Below are positions 22,641 through 35,434 of a stretch of DNA of 55,636 nt, one piece after another. The stretch is taken from contig JALJEE010000664.1 of NCBI GenBank assembly GCA_023231475.1, forward strand, positions 1 through 55,636, read 5' to 3'. The DNA comes from Seison nebaliae. Taxonomy: Eukaryota > Rotifera > Pararotatoria > Seisonacea > Seisonidae. Every line of letters begins with the position of its first letter. Within the stretch, counting starts at the first letter, position 1. The position numbers and the translations under genes were made by a program. The notes under the pieces were generated by a model. The model had not been told where the DNA came from. It saw nothing but the letters and a program-made list of their open reading frames with translations, and searched no databases.

Positions 22641-23816
22641 TTAACTACTTTCTTCTTCTTCTACAGATGTATCGATTTCAGATGTTTCTTCACCGGTTTG
22701 TTCAGTCCCTTTCCCTTTTGCTTTTTCTTTCTTTTTATTCCTTTTCTTCGCCTGTTCACGCTTCTTTTTTTTAAGGAGTTTGTCTTGTATTCTCTTTCGT
22801 AAGGCTTCGGGATCACTTTTTTTAGAAAATACTGAATTTTCACTCTCGTCTTGCAGTTTTGTATCATAACGTGTCGAGTTAAAGATAGCTATAATTTTGG
22901 CGCAATGAAGAATAATGACAGCTCCGTTCTTAAACACGAAGAAGAAATCATAAGGCGAATATGTGCGAAAGAGAGCTACGTGTAAAATGCGCATTGTTCC
23001 AAACAATCCGTCTTGAAGGAAAAGTTGCATCAATATAATCCACAATTTCCTCCCGATCAATTTTCCGGCATATGTTGTATCATTTTTAAAGCATGATGGT
23101 TCTGGTGCTTCCATGGTGAAGGCAAATTGAAAGACAGAAATCGTCCAAAACAAAATCATGATACCTGACTGATTCTTCAAGATGACATTTCTATCAGATG
23201 CCATCATCAATAAATCGCTTATGTCAGTTCCATAATATACACCATCATAAAGAATTTTTAAAAGTGCAATTCTTGTCACTTCGCCACGAGGCATAAGAAA
23301 GCGCACAGTGAGGAAAATTAGCCAGAAACCGTGAATTAGAATTAATGAGGTCAATTCACTCTCTAAAATCATACGAGTCAAATTATCTTCGTTGAACTTA
23401 AGATTTCCGGCTTCTTCTCTCAATTCCTTTCTTGATTTGGTAAGAAACCGATCGATTTCATTTCTTATTAATTCGAAATTTGGTTCAGCTGCATGATGCT
23501 GTTGTTTAAATCCGCGATCAGTTTCGATTAATGTTACCGGAATAATAATAGTCATAATATGTAGTCCAATCACAATGGAAAAACTACGACCCTCATAACC
23601 TCGCCGGAGCCAAATGGCGAAAACTAAATCGACACAAATGACGACAATTGAGAACAGACCTAGAAGTAAGAATTCTTTTTGTATAAAACCATAAGCTTGA
23701 AAATAATGTAAGAAGCGGTCGGATCTCAAATAAATGAGGTAAATCAAAGCGGCCGAATGTGTCGCTAAGACCATACGAGCAACTGTTGCTTTCAGTAATC
23801 TGGCTTCCCATACCAT
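22641..23816 (-). CDS. TMEM26: Transmembrane protein 26 (TMEM26) homologue
   Basis: Intronless, 391 residues from ATG (MVWEARLLKATVARM). It is a multi-pass membrane protein of unknown biochemical role; TMEM26 is a brown/beige-fat surface marker in mammals. Hydrophobic segments occur near residues 15-30, 48-68, 81-97, 158-173, about 218-236, 255-272 and 289-307. Family matches are in the second half: ILIHGFWLIFLTVRFLMPRG, with the R-x-L-x-P-x-G pattern, then YYGTDISDLL, and LFLQDGLFGTMRILHVALF followed by FFFVFKNGAVIILH, which align with VFIQDGPFLVVRLILM and the FFAAKNFLVVVLQ block of vertebrate TMEM26. After the last helix comes a tail that is first strongly Lys-rich (KKKKREQAKKRNKKKEKAKG) and then Glu/Ser-rich. 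The alignment is moderate but consistent along the length. Confidence 0.8.
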   Translation of the reverse strand: MVWEARLLKATVARMVLATHSAALIYLIYLRSDRFLHYFQAYGFIQKEFLLLGLFSIVVICVDLVFAIWLRRGYEGRSFSIVIGLHIMTIIIPVTLIETDRGFKQQHHAAEPNFELIRNEIDRFLTKSRKELREEAGNLKFNEDNLTRMILESELTSLILIHGFWLIFLTVRFLMPRGEVTRIALLKILYDGVYYGTDISDLLMMASDRNVILKNQSGIMILFWTISVFQFAFTMEAPEPSCFKNDTTYAGKLIGRKLWIILMQLFLQDGLFGTMRILHVALFRTYSPYDFFFVFKNGAVIILHCAKIIAIFNSTRYDTKLQDESENSVFSKKSDPEALRKRIQDKLLKKKKREQAKKRNKKKEKAKGKGTEQTGEETSEIDTSVEEEESS

Positions 23817-26800
23817 TTGACTGAGAGAACAACGTGCGTATATTATTGGATAAGTTCAAATGTTGTTGAATAAGAAGAAATACAAATTCAATTTCAATTT
23901 TAAAATTATTTACAAGCGTCTACCTTATCCAATAATTTCATATTAATGTCCTTGCTCATTCGATGCATTCGTTAACACAGTTCATTGAATATTGACTACA
24001 TTCGATAAGGAACAAAAAAGCATTTCTTTTCTTTAATAAGAATAGTATGTTATTTTTCTTTTCGATAGAATAGCCGCTTATATGCTCCCCATTAGTGTCG
24101 ATGTTATCTGTTCAATTGGTTGAAAGTGAATGACGAAAGAGAACTGTATAATGAGCGAAGGAATGAATGAGAAAGAAGAAACATGTTTTCTTCCCAGAAC
24201 ATTTTTTTGCTATTATGCTCCGTATCTATGCATTAAGCGAATGATGAAAATATAGTTGGATTCTCTATCGAGTTATCCTTGACTAACAAAAAGAAGAAGA
24301 AGAAGGAATATAGTAAATTTAATTCTAGTACAGTTAGGTATGTTCCACAATAACGAACTAAGAGAAACAAAATTGGTTATGTTATTGATAATTAAAAGTA
24401 ATAAAACAGAAAAAAGAAATTCGCCAAATTATCGTTTCGTATCGAGAATGAGAGGAAATATGAGAAATTTTTAATCAGCTGTATACCATCCATTCAATAG
24501 TTAGACATCATAGAATTACAGAAGAATTATTCGAATGTCGAGTAGAAAAGACGAGTCCAATTCGTTTCAATTAATCAATTTATCGTCATTTGTCGTTTTG
24601 ATTATAAGGGGATGAGTAATGTTTGAAATGTTTTGTTGAAGCATCATACATCCTTCAACTAATCGGATGAATTGTAAATTGAAGATCAATATATCTATGA
24701 TTATTATTTGTTGTTTGTTTGGGTTCGTTATGGATGGAAATTTCAAATTAAATGAATGTGCATTCCAATTGGATAAATCTATGTTATATATTATTGAGGA
24801 TTACTTAATCATCCATCTATTGATTAGAATTATCGATTGGTTTGTAAATGTCGAAGAATAATAGTGGAATGTCGATAAGTTCAAGGTGGAACGAGTATAT
24901 GCTTGCGTTAGATTCATCTAATAGAGAGATGTACGATATTTATCTGAAGATGAATATGAAACGATCAAATCATATTTATCATCAGGTTTCCTTTATTCGA
25001 CGGAAAAGTTTTATGAAAACTTCTTCCTTGTGTTAGCCTTTAATTTGTGGTGGGAGTGGTGGATGGATAGGAAGAATATGTTCTTAATATTCAAGATTGA
25101 AATGAAAAGAAAACAACGGATTATCCCAGAAGCATGTCAACATACATTTTGTACAACAACATTTTATTCATAGAAAACTATTCAATATTCTGACGACCAT
25201 CTCACCTTCATTCATATCGAGAGTGAAAATATTCATTTGTTCATCGTTTCCATTTCCTCTTCACAACATCTTCTCCCTTTCGACAAACGAAAGAAACTGT
25301 TCAAATACATGTTCCCTACCGCTCACTCACTCGTGAAAATGAAGCATTCGTCAATTGTCAAAAAATTAACGATAAATCTCCTTCTCCCTAACAAGACATT
25401 TTGTAAGACAGAAATGTGTGATATCCTTCTAATTCTTTCCTGACTAACATTCTCACAATTCCACAATCATTTTTACGTAGTAGATGTACCTAGTTGTTAG
25501 AACTATTTCGCGATAGAAATCATTCAAAATCAATGAAGAGCAACGAACATATGAGAAAATTTTAACCATCATTTTCCAATCAAGATAACCATCATCGCAA
25601 AAATTGCCATTAGGACCAATAAATAAAAGTTCATTACAACTTAAAATAATTGCTCTTATTGATTGATGTTGTTGTTGTTGATATTGAATATCAGATATTC
25701 TTTGTCATTTAGCTTTGAGAATTTTATCAACATTCCACATTCCATTGTCGTTGATTTGTTGTGAAATATTAAAATTTTATGAGAAATTTATTTCCATTTC
25801 TTTTTTAGAGTAAATTTATTGATCACCACAAAATACTCATGTGAATGATCATCTATTAATTTTACTTCCAATTTAGAAACTTATAAAGATATGGAAATTT
25901 TATCCATTATTCTTAATCTAAATGAATTGATGTATTTGTTAAGGAATTGTTTTTGTATTAATTGATGACATTGAACGATACGATAAGAACGTAATAGAAA
26001 TAGGAGGAAATAATTATGATAATGATCATTATTTTTCGAAGATGATGACAATAATGATCGTCATCCGACAACATTTCTATATTCTGTTTTGATATTTCGC
26101 CGTATTTCTTTTAATTTCAATTATTTCCCATTTCTTTTCGGGGACATCTATTTATCAATTTATCGATGTTTGTTTTCATTTCGAAGGAACATTACCATCG
26201 TGGGATGAATGGAGGATTACATAACTTCATGGAAACAATCAAACGTATAATAATCATGTACTCAACCAGGTCACGATATCTGTTCCATTCCAAACTTTCT
26301 TCACTCTACCTTCAGTTGATGAGAATTGATAAGGCTCTTATTAGAGAAGGCGAAGTCTGCTACTTAAATCAATTTGGATGGTTCATCTATTAAAGTTATC
26401 CTTCTCATCTCGAGAGATTCACGAGGAGAATAGTTATATGAAGATTGATAATCATGAATGAAGAATAAATATTATCCGACATCTCTTCAATTTACACTAA
26501 TAAGAATTGTGGGAAACAGATTTCAAGGAAGTTAACTCCGCTCCATAAGTAGTAACTGTAACTTTTTCCGGATTGTTGATGAAAGATTTCCGCTGCTTCT
26601 TGCCATCCTTAGTCGATTGAAGATGAATTCGCCGCAAAGCGCTAACTTTGTAATATTAATGGAATGTTTCTCTCATTGTTTACCGTTCTACTTACAAATC
26701 TTGTCTGTCAATTTCATTTTTCATTTGTATTAGGACAATTGAGTAGATGAGGAAGTTCAATCTCCATCTTCTTCTATCTCCAGAATGGAAAGACTTATTT

Positions 26801-27787
26801 CTCCGAATGACGATGAGAATGACGATGATATTATATGCAATAACGTTTAAGAATTCGAGAAAATAATTTTTCCTACTTCCCATTTCCTATTTAAGTTTAA
26901 AGACGAGAGAAATCTCCATTTTGTAGAAGGTGTATATTCTGTTAATCTGATTCCATCGTCATTCCACCATCAAGCGAATAGAGTAATTAAAGACGATATT
27001 AATAATTATCTATCAATTCTTGCATGTGAGTGTGAGCACGGACAAGTTCCTTCTCTTTCACATTGACCTCATATAATTACTATTTTATGTCTTGTCTACT
27101 TCTTCCCGGATACTGATATTAATCCATGCTCAACTCAAGAAAAGCACTTGCGGAAGGTGTTTATTATCGATCTCGTGAAATAATTACAATTTTAAATGAA
27201 GGAAGCATTTCCATTAATTCCTATTTTGTTTCTTAGTTTCCAACTTCCGTCTACGTAACTTTTTCTTTTACATTTCCCAAAGTCTATCCACCTCCCTCAC
27301 AATAATATTATTTAAAGAAAAGACCACAACCAATTTAGTTGTGGAGTGAAAATTTTCTGAGAATATTATTTGTCGGACGAATCCTTAATCTCTCAGCAGA
27401 TAATTTCTTTCTGGTTGACTACACTTCTTTCTCCCATTGATAAATATTTAGAAAAACAATTAAGTTCCGTCCAAAATAGCTTTTATTGCTCGGACAGCTT
27501 ATGCAGTAAAAAAGCCGATTCTAAATGAAAAATGTTCACAAATATTCTCCTTCTGCTACGACACCTACAACTATCGAAAAAGTCAGTTATTTTGTTTTTT
27601 CAATTTTCCTGTATGTCACCATCAAATTTGACAACTGTATGACATTTGCGAAAATGAGATAAACTTATTATTATTTACTCTGATCTTTGTTATTTTGAGC
27701 GTGAAACAATATGTTATTTTCATTGAAGATTATTCTCCAATAGATAAATTTTGTATTCGTACAAAAATTCCTTCCTTAATTTCATCC

Positions 27788-27819
<32 letters not shown>
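27788..27819. repeat. (TAA)n microsatellite
   Basis: About ten and a half uninterrupted TAA units. It lies in the gene desert and is likely length-variable. Confidence 0.95.
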
Positions 27820-27820
<1 letters not shown>

Positions 27821-30800
27821 TAATGGTGAAACCATCTTCAAACTAGTGATCAGGTGAATTGAGGGGAAAACTATAAGTGAAGTTAATGGGAAGACTATTT
27901 TTTGATGGTAATGTTTGTTGCTTCTCTTAATAATATGGACAACAATAATATTCCTATTTAAATTTAACAAACTAATACTAGTGAATTGTTGGTATGGTAT
28001 AAATGAATTCCAACATTATGCGAAGTCAGCAGAATATTTAGTTCCAATTTTTTAAAGAAAATTGAGAAATTGAATACACATTCTACTTGAACAATTATCT
28101 CCCCTTAGCTAGAATGGAGAACAATTAAGAGTTCAGTGGTATATAGTTAGGGAAATTATACGAGAGGTTTCTTCCCGATTCCATATGAAAGTCGTTGTTT
28201 TCCCATTAAATCGTTTCGGTTGATCATTAACTAATATTTGCTTCTGGTCGAATAAAAAATTCAGTGAGACTAAATTTAGGATTTTCATTTAAATCATCAT
28301 TTCGACTTCGCTTTATGGTCAGGTTGAGCGAGACCAGAACAATTAATTCGTAGGCAGTCCAGTTTCCTTTGTTGCGGTTGTAGAAACAAAAATTTCTTTC
28401 CAGTAATTATCATCTATTCCACGGGGCCAGAGTGAAATAAACTGTAGAATAGGAAAGGAAGATGGCGAAACGATTTTTATTTATTTATAATCGAGCATCA
28501 GATGTTGTTTCCATTCGAACGAGTAATTTTTAAGGAGAAATAAATTTATTCAATTTGGCTTCATCATGTACATCGTTATTTTTTCCTCTCAAATTCGAAT
28601 GAGAGTTTCAGAAGATTTTTTCGTTTATTTATTTCCTTTGTCTATATAACCTTCTCCTCTTTGTTTTGGGAGATACATGTTGTTTCGTACTAACATTATG
28701 TTAGTAACATATTTCGCTCATCGTCATCGTAAAAATGAGTCAGAATATATATTATTTTTCTGATATGATCAAAGAATTTGTTGTACGTAGTCAATGTGAT
28801 AAGAATTTCATTTGTTTCACTTTCCGTATGATTTAAATGAATATACGAGTTAGTTAGGGACTATTGATTGGAAATAAGAAGCATATGCGAATTGAGAGTA
28901 GAAGTGAAGTTATAAACAATAAAGAAAATAAAAATTTAGAAGATGATTGACAGAATGAAATGAAATTACTTTCAATTTGTCTCAATTAATTTCAGGTCAT
29001 TTGTAATAAGTTCTCCATTGTTTGTTTCTCTCATTCATTCTTTTCTTTCCCCCCCGAATATCCAAGACAATCGTTTCACTTATTTTTCCTCTACTAACAA
29101 AGATGTAATAAGCGATTATCTCAGTCTACCATTTACTCGATCTTTTCTCGCTATATTTCCTTAGATTTCTTTATAAAGTAACTTTCGAAACAATTCGAAT
29201 ATTTTTCTGCTAATTAACTAACAATGTGAGTGAAAAAAATAAGTTTTTCATTTTCAGTTGTTTTTTCCGAATAACATAAGATTATCGACGATGGCGATGA
29301 TGCAATAAGTGATTCCATAAATAATCGAAAATTAGAGATGATGTTGAACGAAAATTCCATATCATATCAGTAAAATGGAATATATTAATAATCACAGATG
29401 TTAATACTTCGATTCATGTCAACACTCGACTTTCATATCTAATGATAACAGGTGGAGATTATGCAATATGGGAAAACTGCATTACATTTAATGAAATGAG
29501 GATATAGTATTTCCATCCATCGATTCATCCAACGATAATGCAGATCAATTGGATACACAAAGGAATCTTATTAATATTTCCATCACATATGGATGATGAT
29601 GAGAAATGGCCAGATGTAATTACCGGTTAGCTATGGCACGTAATCAATGGAACGAAGCAAAAATGTAGATTTCGAGTGAAATGTACTTCTTACCTTCTGT
29701 TGGGAGTGCAAAGTCTATTTCGATATTATTTGCAGACTATATTGCTTCTAATAATTTCCGTCGCACCTTTGTCCGCCTCCATATAATCCTCGACGGCATG
29801 TGCCGCAAACGTATGGAACATTTCGATATTAGAGAATAGAAGTAATTTAATAGTTGAAGAAGAAACGTAATTCTTTCCATTTTACTTCGCTTCGAAGATT
29901 TTCTGGTTAGTTTGTTGGAACGATTTTCATTCTCTCACTGGAGAGAGGATGGAGAAACCACAATATTTCATCGCTTCTTATCTTTCATTCTGTTTTTTTT
30001 TTCTCGACTGAAGATTTATTCAAATTCAAAATTATTTATGACGATAACTTATCGGTTTTATTCTTTTTTATGATAAGAAATAAAAATGAAAACAAATGAA
30101 TTCTCCCACACCATAAAATATTTACATAGTTTAATGTGGATATTATGAATGAAATGATTTATCATCAATTGGCTATTTACGTCATATTGCATCAACAGTT
30201 CCGGGAAAGATATTATACCAAATAGCAACGTAATATTCGGAGTTATCATCATACAAAAAAAGAAGAATTTTCATATTATATCGGTAACATGTTTAATTAT
30301 GAAAATATTCGGTATTTCTTTTCTTCGTTCGTATCCGAATGCAATAATATCCACAACGGAAATTGCTATCCGTTTTATTAAATTCTTTCGTAAAGAAATG
30401 TCCACTGTCCATCTGGAAATCTCGACGAGTGACGTATGAGATATTTTGGATATTTACTTTATGAATTTACTTTTCTTTTTATAGAGTATTGGCAGGACGT
30501 ATTAATGAATCAGTAATCGTATTCGTTCAATCGTGATATTATTCCCAATCATTAGTATTGCCGCAATTTCTCCTGAAAAGAAATTGAATTATTTTCTCAT
30601 TTTCATCAATCAATATGGGAACACTCACTTTAGTAATTAGAAGTTGTAAAATGAACTAATACGAAGCGCGATATCTATTAGCGATTGTACTTAATAGCAG
30701 AAGGCCATCCGAAGTGATAATCCATTCTATTTACTCCCGTAATTGCATTGTTGCCTACAGCACGTTCAATAATCACTTAAGTGGTAAATAATTAACGGAA

Positions 30801-31208
30801 ATTATTTGATGATTGAACTGATAATTTTGAAGTTGTTCAGACAAGCAAATCTCCGCGTATTCTCTCTCCTTCTTCACCAAATCGTGCATTTTGAATATTG
30901 ATACGATTTCGACGCCTCACATAATCAATGCATCAATTAGTCGATTATAATTAAGAATTAACGAGAGTCAAGTAGTTTATGGAATGATCACGAGTAAAAA
31001 GCCGCATATCGTTGAAGGGAAGAGGAGATAATTGGAAATGAAGAAGATGAACGCACGAATGGATAATAGAAAATCGTGATATATTTTGATTGTCTCAAAA
31101 TGACATTTATCCTCAGACATGTATTACTCCCACTCTACGTGGTCGATAGGCGATACTTTTTAGGAGCAAAATCTATCTTCGAGCATTCTCTGTCTTTGTG
31201 AGGAGGGG

Positions 31209-31214
31209 TATAAA
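31209..31214 (+). promoter_or_regulatory. Candidate TATA box upstream of the Ig gene
   Basis: TATAAA lies in a locally GC-richer context (GGAGGGGTATAAATGCGGC), about 870 bp before the Ig gene ATG. A donor-like GACATTG/GTAATT at 31298 and a TTCAATTACAG acceptor at 32053-32063 would make a 766-nt 5' UTR intron. The support is positional only. Confidence 0.3.
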
Positions 31215-32078
31215 TGCGGCTTAATCGATTGGACTGGAATAGTTAGAAAAATAAGGGAACATATCTATCCTTTGCTGACCCCAATTCAACGACATTGGTA
31301 ATTATTTAATATCTTTCCACTTACCTATCATTCTTATACGTATATACATTTATTGTATATTTCACATTTTATCTTTATCCAATCATTAATTTTCACTTAT
31401 CAATCGATATTATAGATTTGTTCGAACAGTTATCTGGACATTTTCCCTCATTCTCATCCATCAACATTAATTTTCCTATTAAAATTTTTAGCAAAATTAA
31501 CTCTTTTATCGATTTTAAAATATCGACCGAAGTCAGTATGAAGTTCATGGTAGGAAATACAACAAAACTATAATTTTCTTGTTCTTTCCAAGAAACTGTT
31601 CTAGCGATAGATGAACGACAAGTCTCAGAGTATCTCAGAACGACATCATGAGTAATACTGATATTTGTATTATTAATATTATCAATGAAGATAAATATCA
31701 TTACCGTAAGAGTCATTTCTCCATTCGAAATAAAAGAGATACTACTGCTTAATAGCTAATCCATCTTATTAGAATTATTCTCATTAAAAGTCAAATGTTT
31801 TTCCTATTCTTCATTTCATAAATGGATAAGCGAAAAGTCTGGTGCTTCAGGATGTTTATAAATCATTCGCCTCATCTTTTCTATTTGTTGATTCGTATCA
31901 TGTGCAATATGTCATTCCCCATCATTTTTATTACAATGAATGATTAATGTTCTGATCTGCTAATCAACGTTAGTCATCTGTCTATCTAACATCATCTTAT
32001 TTCTCCTCTAAAATCAATGAAACGTTTCTGATCATTCTTTTTCTTTCTTTCGTTCAATTACAGAAGTATGAGAGAATA

Positions 32079-33978
32079 ATGTTGAACATTGCCATCGTTT
32101 CCATATTTTCCTTCCTAATTATCTGCAACTTTTATGGAACGAAGGGTTTTAACGACATATTTATTACCGACGACCTTTTCTACGATGAATTATTTATGCA
32201 AAATATTGACGAGTCAGCAAAAGAACAAAACTTACTGATTCGATCGCCATCACAAAAATGTTGATATAAATTCCATCATCTCTTACCTAACTGTTAAATT
32301 GTAGACCCAATATTTCAACCAAGTTGTGAGATAATTAAAATAAGATCTGGTCGAAATGTAATTCTTCCATGTGTCGTCGAAAGCGAAGAGTCGACATCGG
32401 TTAATTTTCAGTCGATGACATTTAAAAATAAGTTAATTTTTCTTCGCAACAGGTCACTTGGCTACGACAAAGTGATGGATTGGTTCTTACCGTTGGAAAG
32501 GAGAAGATTACACCCAACTCTAAATATAACATACTTTATGAAAATCAACAAACAAAGAGTTTGAAAACTTACCCTAATATGCGGAGATTGGAAGAAATTA
32601 ATGAATCTGAATTGAATTTCCATATGAAACGAAGTCGAAAGATGAATACAATCAGGGAGAAATGGAATTTATCGATAAAGGATATTCAAGAAGATGATGG
32701 TGGTTATTATATTTGCCAAAGTGATTGGAGAATAGACAATAACGTTAAAGACAAATTTTCTGATAATGAATGTGCAACACCGAGAATGCAAAAAATTGTG
32801 AAACTTGAAGTATTAAGTTCCCATTGATTCCATTCTTTTAATTGAATTTAATTGTTGAATATTAGCACCACCAAAATTTGTGGAAAGCAAAACAACCGCC
32901 GATTTGCCAAATTACGTAAACTTAACGGAACAATTAATTATTTCCTGTGCAGCTGGCGGTTTTCCATCGCCTACAATTCGATGGTATCTCAAAGGAAGTA
33001 ATTCGAGAAATGTACTAAGAAATCTCGGAAATTACACAATTTATAGTTTATATTGAATTAAATATTTTAAATTAATCTTATAATAGACGGTATCGAAATC
33101 ATCCAAATGATGACTAATAAAACGGATAGTCAATTAATATTTAGACATATTCGACCCAATGTTATCGACAATATTGAATGTCGAGCAGATAATGGTATTT
33201 CACCGTCGATCTCAAGAAGATTATTCTTTCGATTTGATTGTTTGTTTTTCTTTGAGTAAATTTATATTCAATCGTTTATATCAGATAAACCAATCGTTTG
33301 GTCTAATCCAGAAACTTTATACAGTTTGGTGATCGATAACGACGATCATCGCACTGTAAATTTAGAATGCAGAAGTTCCTCATTTCCATCTTCGAAACAG
33401 ATAGTTTGGATTAAACATGAGAATCATACGTCTTATGGAACATCTCTTCAAATAACAGAAAGCGATCGACATATAATTAACAATCGTAAATTGAATGCAC
33501 ATACCTTGATTTCAAAATTGATGATTTTAGTTCGTCTCCAGTTCTTATGTGACATGATTAAAGATTAACTTAAATTTCAGGATGTACAACCAAATGATTC
33601 GGGTTACTATTCTTGCACTGCACAAAACCGAGTAGGTCGGACCAAGAAAATTTTTCGAGTATTCGGTTTTTATTCTTTTACCGTCTCCTGTTTTTCTCAA
33701 CAATTAATATTTCAGTAACAAAGATATCTAGAAAAATTGTGGAATCGGGAAAACCGTTGAAAAAACCGTTATTCAATTATCAATTGGAGAGGAATGGAGA
33801 ATCGTTATTCAATCATCCGAACGATATAAACCGAATTAAGAGAAAAGAACAAATGTATCAACAAATTCGCGAAAGGAACTTACAGACTGCATTATATTCT
33901 TCTCGATCATCCTCCAATTTACCTTATTGTCTTCTCTTATTTTTCTTCCTCATATTATCTCAAAAGTATTTATTGTAA
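32079..33978 (+). CDS. Three-Ig-domain cell-surface protein (lachesin/DIP/IgLON type), eight exons
   Basis: Proteins of this type mediate cell adhesion and neurite partner choice at the cell surface. Exons: 32079-32259, 32305-32399, 32453-32816, 32866-33045, 33087-33239, 33285-33529, 33581-33665 and 33716-33978; phases agree throughout and give 521 residues. Exon 1 starts with a signal peptide (MLNIAIVSIFSFLIICNF). Ig1 has the Cys in VILPCVVES, the Trp in VTWLRQS and the end signature DIQEDDGGYYICQ. Ig2 begins TPPKFVES, with Cys in LIISCAAGG and Trp in TIRWYLKG, and ends with NIECRADNG. Ig3 has Cys in VNLECRSSS and Trp in IVWIKHEN, and ends PNDSGYYSCTAQNRVG. The C-terminal end is hydrophobic (PYCLLLFFFLILSQKYLL) with no cytoplasmic tail, after a serine-rich stretch, which fits a GPI-anchor signal. 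Ig1 carries a long insertion between the Trp and the DDGGYYIC motif. The exact orthologue is not assigned. Confidence 0.88.
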
Positions 33979-34147
33979 ATTTCTTTTATTAAACAGTTTA
34001 AATTACAGAGAACACTATTCGAAACAAACAACTAAATTAACTTTCTCATTAAAAGAGAAGTATCTAATATGAAAGAATCTAAATTAAAGACAAAAATAAT
34101 TAAAACACATTAAATATAATACTGATAAGTAGACTATCCGTCAATAT

Positions 34148-35434
34148 TCACATTCGCCTAGAATACTTTCTGACCTTATAAAAATTTTCGTCACCATCAT
34201 CATCATCATCATCGTCATAATCAGTTCGATGATGTTTCCTCTTGAGTTCTCCTGGAGAGAGAAGATTTACTAAATATATCCAGTGCTCATAACTAACAGC
34301 GCTCCTCAGACCGTGCAGCATAGCTACAAATAACGGTTTCAATTGTGTCAAGTGATATGGAACGCGTCTAAAGAATTTAAAATATCTTGGGTAATGATCT
34401 ATCAATTTCCTAGCTGCCATACGCGATCGTAAATTTCTGCAGAAAAAGAAAACAATTTCTGGCTCAACTTCCAGGAAGGTATCGAACATTAATATCAATG
34501 TTTCACAAAAATCAACGTTCTGCCACAAACTATATAATCTATTCTTCAACACTTCATTTTTCCTTGCGATCATATTTTCCCGTCGATAAATATGATTATA
34601 TATCTCGATCTCTACATCATAAAGTTTGTAAAAGTAATAATTTGCGTCCAAGCCATAATCAATCAATGTTGGAAGTTTATAAACGATTCCATTTCTTGCT
34701 CTGTAATCAGTTTGAATGATATTTTGAGGATGAATATCACCATGAGCATTAGCGATGTTACGTAATTGATCACCACGTCTAGTGTATGCGAAATTGTTCA
34801 ATGTAAAATGAACTGCTTGCAACTGTTTCAATAAGATAATGAAAAAGACCAAAAATTGCTTTAAACTATATCCAATGGTAAGCAGAGGAATACCTTTTTT
34901 TAAATGTTCTCCTTGAACATAGCTCATAGTAATACATTGTTTGAATAACGGTTCTGTAAATCTTACACCTGCGCTCGTTATGTCCGTATGTTGCATATTT
35001 GTTCGATCTGAAGATAATCCAAGTACTTGCAACTGCGGTAATAATGGAATTGGGTGAAGTTGTTTCCCCAAGAGAGCATTAACCTCGAATAAAACTATAT
35101 CGGGGGAATCTGTAACCTTTACAACTGCTGTAATTCGATCTTGTATACTTAATGCATAGGCAGAACCCTGAGCACCTTTACCTAATTTATGCCTAATGTA
35201 TTGCTCATTGCCTCTTGGATATAAACGATCACCCCGTTGTAACTTATCTGCGACATCCAGTACACGTGCAGTACAATAATCTGCATGATGCCTTGTCGGA
35301 AGTGTGTTTATTTCATATACGTATCCTGTCTCGACTATAAGATTAGCCATTATGGAGGCTCTCTTCATAAGAGTTGGATTAAGTTTTGAGTCATACTTAG
35401 CGAAGAAACAAATTAAAAAACAAACAAGTAACAT
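34148..35434 (-). CDS. Secreted or membrane-anchored kinase-fold protein, paralogue 2
   Basis: Intronless, 428 residues from ATG, paralogous to the gene at 5890-7332. The first 12 residues are hydrophobic (MLLVCFLICFFA), so it likely enters the secretory pathway. Landmarks fall at almost the same positions as in paralogue 1: GKGAQG at 85-90, Lys 106 (VVKV), Glu 117 (FEVN), HGDIHPQN at 231-238 and LIDYG with Asp 259. HGDIHPQN is the classic catalytic-loop form of aminoglycoside-phosphotransferase-like enzymes. Further shared blocks are NIANAH before the loop, LLKQLQAVHFTLNNF (KQIQAIHFTINHF in paralogue 1), an SLWQNVDF block after DYG, and LVNLLSPGE near the end (IVDLLTPEE). A short acidic run (DYDDDDDDDGDE) precedes a basic end. 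All phosphotransfer residues are present, so it need not be a pseudokinase. Substrate and biology are unknown. Confidence 0.8.
   Translation of the reverse strand: MLLVCFLICFFAKYDSKLNPTLMKRASIMANLIVETGYVYEINTLPTRHHADYCTARVLDVADKLQRGDRLYPRGNEQYIRHKLGKGAQGSAYALSIQDRITAVVKVTDSPDIVLFEVNALLGKQLHPIPLLPQLQVLGLSSDRTNMQHTDITSAGVRFTEPLFKQCITMSYVQGEHLKKGIPLLTIGYSLKQFLVFFIILLKQLQAVHFTLNNFAYTRRGDQLRNIANAHGDIHPQNIIQTDYRARNGIVYKLPTLIDYGLDANYYFYKLYDVEIEIYNHIYRRENMIARKNEVLKNRLYSLWQNVDFCETLILMFDTFLEVEPEIVFFFCRNLRSRMAARKLIDHYPRYFKFFRRVPYHLTQLKPLFVAMLHGLRSAVSYEHWIYLVNLLSPGELKRKHHRTDYDDDDDDDGDENFYKVRKYSRRM

Larger units (their letters stand above)
23817..32078. other. 8.3-kb gene desert with candidate 5' UTR of the Ig gene
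   Basis: No conserved coding sequence was found on either strand across about 8.3 kb, which is unusual beside such compact genes. Short frames exist: 24667-24861 begins with a signal-peptide-like stretch (SMIIICCLFGFVMDG) and 31393-31716 (minus) is 107 codons; neither has family support. A microsatellite lies at 27788-27819. The right end contains a TATA-like box at 31209 and plausible splice sites for an untranslated first exon of the downstream Ig gene (donor at 31298, acceptor ending at 32063). The stretch likely holds long-range regulatory DNA, but that is inference from its emptiness only. Confidence 0.5.

Noticed and set aside
24667-25036. Two overlapping short frames, the first with a signal-peptide-like start
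   Set aside because: They have no family match, no clear exon partner and lie in an otherwise empty 8-kb block; chance frames of this size are expected.
31393-31716. 107-codon minus-strand frame near the candidate Ig promoter
   Set aside because: It has an ATG and a few cysteines but no similarity, and falls within the proposed 5' UTR intron of the opposite strand; support is too weak.
34190-34220. CAT/ATC trinucleotide run as an independent microsatellite feature
   Set aside because: It is the coding sequence of the acidic Asp run at the C-terminus of kinase-fold paralogue 2.
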